This document shows positions 16,673 to 23,449 of a DNA stretch of 32,838 nt, one piece after another. The notes beneath the pieces were generated by a model that did no database searches, was not told the DNA's origin, and saw only the letters and a program-made list of their open reading frames with translations. Positions within the stretch are counted from its first letter, which is position 1. Each line of letters opens with the position of its first letter. Origin of the DNA: CAZWRK01 sp964635875 (lineage in GTDB: Bacteria > Pseudomonadota > Gammaproteobacteria > Burkholderiales > Aquaspirillaceae); NCBI GenBank assembly GCA_964635875.1, contig CAZWRK010000046.1, positions 1 through 32,838 of the forward strand. Reading direction: 5' to 3'. The translations under genes and the position numbers were made by a program.

Positions 16673-17185
16673 TTAGTTCGTGGGGCGCGGCGTGAGCGCA
16701 ATTGCATTGCCCTCATCGGTCTGCCATTCGCCTTGAACCCGCCATGTATTGTCTGCACCTTCTAAGCGCACATGCCAATGTGTTGAAGGTGCAAGCTGTA
16801 CCGCGCCACTATAAAACCCATCGTTACCACGGGTCAGTTCTGCCGAAAAATCCTGATTGGCTAAGGTCGGATGAAGGAAGGTGAGCTTCACGGTTTTCGG
16901 CGGCGCAGCGTTTTGGCTCGATAACAAGACCCGTGCTTGCTGGTGGTTGTCACTGACCAAAATTTGCGCCGAAATCCCGAGCTTGCTGGCTTCCTTATCG
17001 CGTCCTAGTTCGACATTAATTTCCTTGCCGCGTTTGTAATAATCGTCATTGACTAGCGAGTCGTTGGTGCGGATCGCAAGACCAAGCGTGATCACGCCCG
17101 CAATAACGGCTACAAGGGGGCCGGCGATTAAAAGCCACGGCCAACGCTGACGATACCATGGTAACGAGGGTTCACGTCCCTGCAT
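16673..17185 (-). CDS. fixH: FixH/CcoH family protein, cbb3 oxidase assembly
   Basis: A 170-aa bitopic inner-membrane protein. Basic and aromatic residues (WYRQRWPW) are followed by one membrane helix (residues about 15-37), the conserved SLVNDDYYKRGKEIN segment and a periplasmic beta-sandwich. FixH/CcoH proteins help assemble or stabilise the cbb3 oxidase. The ATG lies 3 nt after the ccoG stop, with GGAGAG inside the ccoG 3' end as its SD, so the two are translationally linked. The partner ccoI (copper ATPase) and ccoS are not in this window. Confidence 0.9.
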   Translation of the reverse strand: MQGREPSLPWYRQRWPWLLIAGPLVAVIAGVITLGLAIRTNDSLVNDDYYKRGKEINVELGRDKEASKLGISAQILVSDNHQQARVLLSSQNAAPPKTVKLTFLHPTLANQDFSAELTRGNDGFYSGAVQLAPSTHWHVRLEGADNTWRVQGEWQTDEGNAIALTPRPTN

Positions 17186-17188
17186 GAA

Positions 17189-18625
17189 TTACTCTCCGAT
17201 GAAGCTCGATTTTTCATCAAGACTCACACCACCTTCGTCCGCCGAGCGGATATGGAACATAATCGGATGACTGCCTTTTGGCGCTTCTTCCGGTTTGGTT
17301 CGCACATTGACCGTGATATTTTCTGATCCGGTTGATGGCAAGAGAAGCGTAGTGTTCTCAGCAATCAAGCGAATAGAAGGTAAACCACTGACGCTGATTT
17401 GGACTTTCTGTGGTGTTTCCGATGTGTTGATCAATTTGAGGTTATAGGTGTTCTCTAATAAGCCATCGTCTGTTTCGCGCACTAAAGAGGCGCGGTCTCG
17501 CAAGATATCGACTTTTACCGGTTGGCGGAAGGCCAACGACGTAATGGCGATCCCAAAAACGGTAAACAAGACGAGGGAGTACATCGTAACACGAGGCCGT
17601 TTGAGTCGTGACCAGATCTGACTTTCTGGGTAGACACGATCCATCGCATTTTCTGTGGTGTACCGGATCAGGCCGCGAGGGTAGCTCATCTTATCCATGA
17701 TTTCATCACACGCATCGATACAAGCTGCACAGCCAATACACTCATATTGCAGGCCATTACGAATGTCGATGCCAACTGGGCACACCTGAACACAGACGCT
17801 GCAATTAATACATTCGCCTAAGCCTTGGGCTTTCAGGTCTGCGTCTTTTTTGCGTGCGCCGCGTGGTTCGCCGCGTACCGTGTCATAAGAAATGATCAGG
17901 GTATCTTCGTCGAACATCACGCTTTGGAAGCGTGCATAAGGGCACATATATTTACAGACTTGTTCACGCATATAGCCTGCAAACAAATAAGTCATGCCGC
18001 CATAGAAGAAAATCCAGAACCATTCCCACGAGCCAAAGCTGAGCGTTTTTGCTTCATCCATGAGCATTGACATCGGTGTGAAATAACCCACCAAAGTGAA
18101 ACCTGTCCAGACCGAGAATACGAGCCAAATACTATGCTTGAGAGATTTTATGCCGATTTTTTTAGCGCTCAAAGACGACTTATCGAGCTTGATTTGCTGA
18201 TTTCGGTCGCCCTCAATCCATTGCTCAATCCACAAAAAAATCTCGGTATACACGGTTTGCGGACAGGCGTAGCCACACCACAGCCGTCCTGCAATGGTCG
18301 TCCATAAAAATAGACCCAACGCACTACACATCAGCAAAGCTGCGAGATAAATAAAATCTTGGGGAAAGAAGGTTAGGCCAAATAAATAAAACTTCCGGTT
18401 GACGACATCAAACAACACGGCTTGACGGTCATTCCAGACTAACCACGGAAAACCATAAAAAATTAATTGGGTAAAAACGACCAACGCAATCCGTAGGTTG
18501 TTAAAAAGGCCGGATACTTTTTTCGGATAGATCTTTTTGTGCGCCTCGTACAGAGAGACTTCTTCAAACTGGGTTTGAGGTGGACCTGAAACGGGTTTGA
18601 TGGGGATGGGTTCTTTTTGCGCCAT
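17189..18625 (-). CDS. ccoG: cbb3 oxidase accessory protein CcoG (polyferredoxin, cupric reductase)
   Basis: A membrane-bound iron-sulfur protein required for cbb3 oxidase maturation; family members reduce Cu(II) to Cu(I) for insertion into CcoN. It is 478 aa with about five membrane helices. The membrane-proximal motifs CGYACPQ and CKYMCPY are present. Two [4Fe-4S] motifs follow: CINCSVCVQVCP (Cys272, 275, 278, 282) and CIGCAACIDAC (Cys296, 299, 302, 306). An immunoglobulin-like C-terminal domain (residues about 370-478) closes the protein. The ATG has AGGAAG about 8 nt upstream. I found no FNR-type box in the 238-nt gap before it. Confidence 0.95.
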   Translation of the reverse strand: MAQKEPIPIKPVSGPPQTQFEEVSLYEAHKKIYPKKVSGLFNNLRIALVVFTQLIFYGFPWLVWNDRQAVLFDVVNRKFYLFGLTFFPQDFIYLAALLMCSALGLFLWTTIAGRLWCGYACPQTVYTEIFLWIEQWIEGDRNQQIKLDKSSLSAKKIGIKSLKHSIWLVFSVWTGFTLVGYFTPMSMLMDEAKTLSFGSWEWFWIFFYGGMTYLFAGYMREQVCKYMCPYARFQSVMFDEDTLIISYDTVRGEPRGARKKDADLKAQGLGECINCSVCVQVCPVGIDIRNGLQYECIGCAACIDACDEIMDKMSYPRGLIRYTTENAMDRVYPESQIWSRLKRPRVTMYSLVLFTVFGIAITSLAFRQPVKVDILRDRASLVRETDDGLLENTYNLKLINTSETPQKVQISVSGLPSIRLIAENTTLLLPSTGSENITVNVRTKPEEAPKGSHPIMFHIRSADEGGVSLDEKSSFIGE

Positions 18626-18863
18626 GCTAGTCTTCCTAACTCAAGAAATAAGGCGATACCACATCGCATTCTGGTGTGAGAAACTGCACCAAATAAGATG
18701 TGTGTTCATGGGCTGAATGATACCACCCACGGGTAATGGGGAGGATGCGCTCAGGCGGTTTTCTGGTGGGGTGCGACAAAAGGCCGCAGTGGTGTTTTGC
18801 CTCATTGAAAAATGAGATGTTGCACTGCAATCTGTTACATTTCCATGTTAAAGAAAGGAAAAA

Positions 18864-19316
18864 ATGTTAAAAGAATTCAAGGCCTTTGCGATGAAAGGCA
18901 ATGTGATTGATTTGGCGATCGGCGTGATTATTGGCGGGGCGTTTGGGGCGATTGTTAAGTCGCTCGTCTCTGACATCATCATGCCGCCAATTGGGTTGTT
19001 GGTGGGCAATATTGATTTTGCCAACTGGTTTTTAGTGCTCAAAGAGGGGGCCGAGCAAGGGCCTTATGCAACGGTGGCGGCCGCACAAAAAGCCGGTGCG
19101 GTGACGATGAATATCGGCTTATTTTTGAACGCCACGATTAGTTTTCTGATTGTCGCCTTTGCTGTGTTTATGCTGATGAAGCTTGTGAATCGACTCAAAA
19201 CTGAAGAAGCTGCCGCACCGGTTGCTGTGACGGAAAAAGAGTGCCCGTTTTGCTGCTCAAAAATTGCTGTGCAAGCGACCCGTTGCCCGCATTGCACTTC
19301 CACTTTATCGTCATAA
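18864..19316 (+). CDS. mscL: Large-conductance mechanosensitive channel with zinc-ribbon tail
   Basis: Homopentameric inner-membrane tension valve that releases solutes on hypo-osmotic shock; 150 aa versus 136 in E. coli. It has the N-terminal amphipathic helix MLKEFKAFAMKGNVIDLAIG, the pore-lining TM1 (GVIIGGAFGAIVKSLVSDIIMPPIG) and TM2 (residues about 88-112). The cytoplasmic tail then carries CPFC and CPHC separated by 10 residues, a predicted zinc knuckle absent from E. coli MscL. AAAGGAAAAA precedes the ATG. A 6-bp hairpin (18801-18816) lies in the upstream gap. No partner gene is linked; the next gene has its own promoter. Confidence 0.96.
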   Translation: MLKEFKAFAMKGNVIDLAIGVIIGGAFGAIVKSLVSDIIMPPIGLLVGNIDFANWFLVLKEGAEQGPYATVAAAQKAGAVTMNIGLFLNATISFLIVAFAVFMLMKLVNRLKTEEAAAPVAVTEKECPFCCSKIAVQATRCPHCTSTLSS

Positions 19317-19328
19317 TGCCCGTGTTGC

Positions 19329-19357
19329 TTGTGAGTGCCGTCGGCTTTGTTTAGAAT
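19329..19357 (+). promoter_or_regulatory. Promoter of the riboswitch and GDT1 gene
   Basis: TTGTGA (19329-19334) and TAGAAT (19352-19357) are separated by exactly 17 nt. The predicted start near 19364 coincides with the 5' edge of the riboswitch aptamer, which supports the call. Confidence 0.65.
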
Positions 19358-19362
19358 AGCGC

Positions 19363-19475
19363 CCCTGTCTCAGGGGAGTAGCCTGCCCGATCTCCACGGG
19401 CGTATACGTCAACATACTTGATGTTTTTCATCATGGCGTATACCGCAAAACACCGCGTAGCAAGACCTGTGATCG
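19363..19475 (+). ncRNA. yybP-ykoY manganese riboswitch aptamer
   Basis: Mn2+-sensing leader RNA. The two conserved loop motifs are present: GGGGAGTAG (19373-19381) and GTCAACATAC (19408-19417). A hairpin GCCCG/CGGGC follows the first motif. The second arm is closed by GTATAC/GTATAC with an inner TGATG/CATCA helix. The 3' segment GCAAGACCTGTGA returns to pair imperfectly with TCTCAGG at 19368-19374, closing the aptamer. The downstream gene is a GDT1/UPF0016 cation exporter, the classic regulon of this riboswitch. The order promoter, aptamer, expression platform, gene is complete. Boundaries are approximate. Confidence 0.9.
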
Positions 19476-19543
19476 GATACCGTCGCCAACGGGGCGAGGC
19501 GGTATCTGGTCATGTGTGTCTTCGCCCCGGGATCTGTCTAAAC
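19476..19543 (+). promoter_or_regulatory. Expression platform of the manganese riboswitch
   Basis: Two hairpins compete for 19491-19497. One pairs GATACCG (19476-19482) and TCGCC with GGCGA (19493-19497) and CGGTATC (19500-19506). The other pairs GGGGCGA (19491-19497) with TCGCCCC (19522-19528), close to the start codon. No T-tract follows either, so control of translation or RNA stability is more likely than transcription termination. This is inference from visible base pairing. Confidence 0.55.
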
Positions 19544-20122
19544 ATGGAAGCTTTTTTTCTCTCAACGGGCATTGTGGCGCTCGCCGAAATGGGCGACAAA
19601 ACCCAGTTATTAGCTTTGCTGTTGGCGGCGCGTTTTCGCCAGCCTCTCCCAATTATCCTTGGTATTTTCATTGCCACTGTGCTCAATCATTTTGCTGCGG
19701 CGAGTGTCGGGCAATGGTTGTTGAGCCTGATTTCTCCAACGGCCCTGACATGGATCTTAGCTGCAGCCTTTTTTGCAATGGCCGTTTGGATGCTCATTCC
19801 AGATAAAATCGACGAAGATGACGCCGGAATCGATGAACGTTTTGGGGTGTTAGTTGCCACGATTATCGCGTTCTTTCTGGCTGAAATGGGCGACAAAACC
19901 CAAGTCGCCACGGTGATGCTTTCTGCGAAATACGATGCCCTAGTTCCGGTCGTGATGGGAACCACATTGGGCATGATGTTGGCTAACGTGCCCGCGGTGT
20001 TATTTGGTAACTTTGCCGCCGACCGCTTGCCGATTAAGTGGATTCACCGTTGTGCAGCATTGCTTTTTGCGGTGCTAGGCGTTTTTGCGCTCAATGCTTC
20101 TCCAGCATTCTGGGTGCATTAA
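19544..20122 (+). CDS. GDT1/UPF0016 (TMEM165-like) Mn2+/cation exporter
   Basis: Inner-membrane cation exporter, 192 aa with about six helices arranged as two homologous halves. Each half has the family motif E-x-G-D-K-T: ALAEMGDKTQLLALLLAARF (residues about 12-31) and FLAEMGDKTQVATVMLSAKYD in the second half. Bacterial members export manganese, and the yybP-ykoY riboswitch upstream strongly supports that here. The frame extends upstream to 19418 through the riboswitch, but the ATG at 19544 begins the homologous protein and is the only sensible start. No clear Shine-Dalgarno is visible, consistent with start-site control by RNA structure. Confidence 0.93.
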   Translation: MEAFFLSTGIVALAEMGDKTQLLALLLAARFRQPLPIILGIFIATVLNHFAAASVGQWLLSLISPTALTWILAAAFFAMAVWMLIPDKIDEDDAGIDERFGVLVATIIAFFLAEMGDKTQVATVMLSAKYDALVPVVMGTTLGMMLANVPAVLFGNFAADRLPIKWIHRCAALLFAVLGVFALNASPAFWVH

Positions 20123-20171
20123 CTCCACTGTTTTAGAAAGGTGTTTTTAAGCAAAAAACATCAGACTGCTG

Positions 20172-20194
20172 GCCCCCCGATTTTCTAGGGGGGC
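20172..20194. terminator. Hairpin between the convergent GDT1 and cyclase genes
   Basis: GCCCCCC (20172-20178) pairs with GGGGGGC (20188-20194) around a 9-nt loop. On the minus strand a T6 run follows only after about 12 nt, and on the plus strand none follows. The placement between convergent genes suggests a terminator, but of uncertain strength. Confidence 0.55.
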
Positions 20195-20225
20195 TGGTGG
20201 ACTTCGTGGATTTTCCTACGCTTTT

Positions 20226-22400
20226 TTATTTTCCTTCCAGCCGAATCACATCCCCTTGCTCACCCGCTTGTAAGCGCTTGCAGTGCAAACCAAGCAGCGG
20301 ATTGTCTGGGTATTTTTGATGCAACGTGGTGAACTTTTGCGCGGACAAAGCCAAACGCTCAACATCCGTTTCGCTTTGTCCTAACTGTTCGTATGCCGCC
20401 ACATAGTCGGCAAAAGGCAAGCTTGATGCCGATTCAAAAAGAGGGGTGAACACAGCAAGGGCTTGTGTTTTGCCTTTGAGAACCAAGCGAGCCACTGGAA
20501 ACATCCGCGCCGCAAGCGGACGTACGCAGGCCTTGAGTGTGGCTTCTGAGACGCAAACCGATGTGCCCAAATATTTGTTCGCCCCTTCCAAACGAGAGGC
20601 AGTGTTCACGACATCGCCAAGCGCTCGATAATCAAACAAGTTTGAACCGCCAAAATTCCCAACGATCACCTCTCCGGTGTGAACCCCAATTCTGGTGAGG
20701 CCAAAAGCAACGCCGCTGGCCTGTAAATTTTTGGCGTATTCGGTGGCAAAAGCTGACATCTCCAATGCGCAGGCGATGGCGCGGTCGGCATGATCTGGTT
20801 GCACAACGGGCGCAGAAAAAACAATCGCAACTGCATCACCGACGATTCGATCTAAAGTCCCCTCGTGTTGAAAGGCAATCGACACCATTTGATCCAAATA
20901 GGCATTTAACAGTGTTACCGCTTCGCTCGGATCCAAGCCTTCCATCAAGGAGGTAAAACCGGCCAAATCCGTGAAGACAAAACTGCACACCTGTCTTTGG
21001 CCGCCCAACGCCATGCTGTCTGGATGGTCAACCAAATACTGCACCCGATTGGGTGAGACATAGCGTGAGAAAGCCTCTTTGATCCAACGTTGTTGGCGTT
21101 CACTGACAAAATGGTGTACCAAACTGCTGGACACAAACGCGCCCAAGGCCACCAGCACAGGCGTGAGCGTGTCGATCAGCAATAGCTGGGTTTGAAACAC
21201 CCACCAACCGGCCGCCAATACGCTGGCACAAAGCCCCAAAGTCGACACTGCTGCCCACAAAGCCGACAAGCGCAAAGACAAAAACCCCACCAGCAAGGTC
21301 AGCCCTAAAACCAAGCCATATTCGGGGAAAAAGGCCCAGCTTGGGCGTTGTAAAAAATGTCCAGAGAGGATTTGTTCCAGCGCTTGGGCGTGGGCTTCGA
21401 CACCCGCCATCACTTGGCCCAATGGATTAAAACGCAAGTCCATCAAGCCTTGCGCCGAAGTTCCCAGCACCACGAGATGTCCATCTAACAAACGAGGATC
21501 GACCTTGTTTTCTAATACTTGCCAAACCGGGATCGAACGCTGCGCTTCTGTCGGGGTGTAATGAATCCACATTTCTCCTTGCCCCGTGGTTGGCACAAAG
21601 AATTCTCCGATTTGGATGCCAGACAAACCTGTTTTTTCGGCTTCGGCTGCGCGAAGAATGACATTCTTTGCCCCTAGGCCTACTCGCAGCACTTCGCTGC
21701 TCAGGCTGGGGCTAAATTTTCCGGCCAAGCTCAATACCAGCGGCACGCGTCGCACCACGCCATCGGCATCGGGTACAAAAGTCACCGCGCCGACACCGGC
21801 GGCTTTTTGTTGGAAAAGAGGGAGAGGCAACACTGCCGATGAAAAAGAATGCAGACCGTTGGGAGAAACCTCACCCAATTGCACGTAACGTGCCGCACTG
21901 ACTACGGGGGGCGCTTGGTTAGGCGATGTCGAAGAAGGATTTTGCCGAGTCAAGGCCGACCCGAGAACCACGGGTGCGTGAGCCATGCTGGCTGCAAAAA
22001 TGGTGTCATGATCAGGCAACTCGTCTACTGCTTTTCGAACAACATCTGATAGAGGCCATTTTTCCGCGACAGTTTTTGGCGACGTGCGGTCGGTTTCAGC
22101 AAAAACTACATCAAAACCCACCGCAGCTACATTGGCTTGCTGCAAGCGCTCAACCAACTCAGCCAGCCGTGTTCGAGGCCAAGGCCATTGCCCATACCGC
22201 GCCAAGCTCGCTTCGTCGATGTCGATGATGCGCACTGGAACCGGTTGGTATGCGCGAGGTGACCAACGCTGGTATTGGTCGAACAGATTGTTTTGCAGCG
22301 TCTGCAAAGGCAAGGGGTTCCACAGCAACAGAAGCAAGCCCAGCCCTGCAAATAAGCAGGGCAAGAGCCATTCGAGTTTGAATTTTGAAAGGCGAATCAT
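20226..22400 (-). CDS. CHASE2-domain class III nucleotide cyclase
   Basis: Membrane receptor cyclase of 724 aa. An N-terminal helix (residues about 9-27) leads to a periplasmic CHASE2 sensor (about 35-340, with VRIIDIDEASLARYGQWPWPR and AAVGFDVVFAE). Three closely spaced helices (about 345-420) and a cytosolic class III catalytic domain (about 465-650) follow. Metal-binding Asp478 (FTDLAGF) and Asp522 (RIVGDAV) are present, as are the transition-state Asn599 and Arg603 (VNTASR). The usual substrate-specifying Lys is Arg518 and the second selectivity position is Arg592, so ATP specificity cannot be assumed. The ATG overlaps the stop of the OmpA-type gene by one base (TGATG), so the two are coupled. 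It is the last gene of a four-gene operon. Confidence 0.93.
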   Translation of the reverse strand: MIRLSKFKLEWLLPCLFAGLGLLLLLWNPLPLQTLQNNLFDQYQRWSPRAYQPVPVRIIDIDEASLARYGQWPWPRTRLAELVERLQQANVAAVGFDVVFAETDRTSPKTVAEKWPLSDVVRKAVDELPDHDTIFAASMAHAPVVLGSALTRQNPSSTSPNQAPPVVSAARYVQLGEVSPNGLHSFSSAVLPLPLFQQKAAGVGAVTFVPDADGVVRRVPLVLSLAGKFSPSLSSEVLRVGLGAKNVILRAAEAEKTGLSGIQIGEFFVPTTGQGEMWIHYTPTEAQRSIPVWQVLENKVDPRLLDGHLVVLGTSAQGLMDLRFNPLGQVMAGVEAHAQALEQILSGHFLQRPSWAFFPEYGLVLGLTLLVGFLSLRLSALWAAVSTLGLCASVLAAGWWVFQTQLLLIDTLTPVLVALGAFVSSSLVHHFVSERQQRWIKEAFSRYVSPNRVQYLVDHPDSMALGGQRQVCSFVFTDLAGFTSLMEGLDPSEAVTLLNAYLDQMVSIAFQHEGTLDRIVGDAVAIVFSAPVVQPDHADRAIACALEMSAFATEYAKNLQASGVAFGLTRIGVHTGEVIVGNFGGSNLFDYRALGDVVNTASRLEGANKYLGTSVCVSEATLKACVRPLAARMFPVARLVLKGKTQALAVFTPLFESASSLPFADYVAAYEQLGQSETDVERLALSAQKFTTLHQKYPDNPLLGLHCKRLQAGEQGDVIRLEGK

Positions 22401-22993
22401 CAGCGGATGGCGATTTCAACACGCCGGTTTCGAGGTTCGGATGTATTGTCTGGAGTTCGAACCAAAGGATTGCTTTCACCATGTGAATCAACTATCAAAT
22501 CGTGAACTTTCAACCCTTTTTTCTTCAGCAAGTCCGCCACCATTTGCGCCCGAGACAAAGACAAGGTTCTGTTGAAGGCTTTGTCGCCGATGGTGTCGGT
22601 GTGACCGATGACTGAAACATCTACGGCAGGCCTCGCCGCAATCGCTTTCAGCACTTTAGGCAACTCGGCAAGAGATGCTGTCGTTAATTCCGAGCCGCCA
22701 GATTGAAAATACAAAATGAAGTGCTCAGGAATCTGCGGTCGCGCGCTCATCGCTTCGCCAAAATCTTTGCTGATTTTTTCTTTTGAAACAGTTTCTGCCG
22801 CTTTTGAGCCATCCAAAGGCGCTGCGGTTTCGGCCTTATCAATCCACTGCTGGCCTTTTTCGCCCTGAACCACGACTTTGCCAACTGAACCATCTGGGTT
22901 AGGCAATAGGACAACGTAAGAGCGGGCACAGCCCGTTAACAACACCGAGGACAGCGCCACTGCGGTCAAAGCTAAACGGATTCCTTTTTTCAT
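22400..22993 (-). CDS. OmpA-domain lipoprotein
   Basis: A 197-aa outer-membrane lipoprotein. The signal peptide ends at lipobox LLTGC (Cys22), then a linker (about 30-90) leads into an OmpA-like peptidoglycan-binding domain (about 90-197). The domain shows FILYFQSGGSELT, VIGHTDTIGDKAFNRTLSLSRA with the diaminopimelate-binding Asp and Arg positions, and the C-terminal RNRRVEIAI. GAGGAG precedes the ATG. It sits 5 nt after the FecR-domain gene and overlaps the cyclase start by one base. The context suggests an envelope component that anchors or feeds a signal to the CHASE2 sensor; that role is inference. Confidence 0.92.
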   Translation of the reverse strand: MKKGIRLALTAVALSSVLLTGCARSYVVLLPNPDGSVGKVVVQGEKGQQWIDKAETAAPLDGSKAAETVSKEKISKDFGEAMSARPQIPEHFILYFQSGGSELTTASLAELPKVLKAIAARPAVDVSVIGHTDTIGDKAFNRTLSLSRAQMVADLLKKKGLKVHDLIVDSHGESNPLVRTPDNTSEPRNRRVEIAIR

Positions 22994-22998
22994 GCTGA

Positions 22999-23436
22999 TT
23001 ACTCCTCGACTTTGACCACAAATTGCGTGCCGCGTACGCCGATGGTTCCGGTCGGCGTTTTGATCGTGACTGCTTCGGGTTTGAGTTTGGCAATCACGCC
23101 CGATACATAATTCAACGTGCCTTTGCTCAATTTGCTACCCAATTTCAGCTGGCCTTGGCTCGGATTGTAGAGATACTCATCTACCGTCAAATCGGTGTCT
23201 GAACCAAACGACATTACCGTGTCATCGCGAAAAGTAATGCCCAAACTGCTTTTCTGGGCTGTTTTCAAGTGGCTGCCTTGATAGACCGCATCGCCGACGC
23301 GCGCAGAGGCGGTTTTGCCACCGGTGGTGATGGTGGCTTCTCCACTGACGTTTTTGACATACGCAACCACTGCTGGCTCGGCAAAACACACGCCGCTAAG
23401 CAATAAGCCGCCTATTAAACATCCATATTTTTTCAT
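22999..23436 (-). CDS. Secreted FecR-domain protein
   Basis: A 145-aa periplasmic protein with a cleavable signal peptide (MKKYGCLIGGLLLSGVCFA, cleavage near residue 19). A single FecR domain follows: VSGEATITTGGKTASARVGD, SSLGITFRDDTVMSFGSDT, GTLNYVSGVIAKL and TIKTPTGTIGVRGTQFVVKV. It lacks the membrane helix and cytoplasmic anti-sigma region of true FecR, and no sigma factor is nearby, so it is not a FecI/FecR system. AAAGGAGA precedes the ATG. It lies 13 nt after the HD-GYP gene and 5 nt before the OmpA-type gene. It may be a periplasmic ligand-binding or structural partner of the two membrane sensors. Confidence 0.92.
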   Translation of the reverse strand: MKKYGCLIGGLLLSGVCFAEPAVVAYVKNVSGEATITTGGKTASARVGDAVYQGSHLKTAQKSSLGITFRDDTVMSFGSDTDLTVDEYLYNPSQGQLKLGSKLSKGTLNYVSGVIAKLKPEAVTIKTPTGTIGVRGTQFVVKVEE

Positions 23437-23449
23437 TATTCTTTCTCCT

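Noticed and set aside
22999..23436. Reading the FecR-domain gene as part of an iron-uptake FecI/FecR system
   Set aside because: The protein has a signal peptide and only a periplasmic FecR domain, and no sigma factor or TonB receptor is nearby.
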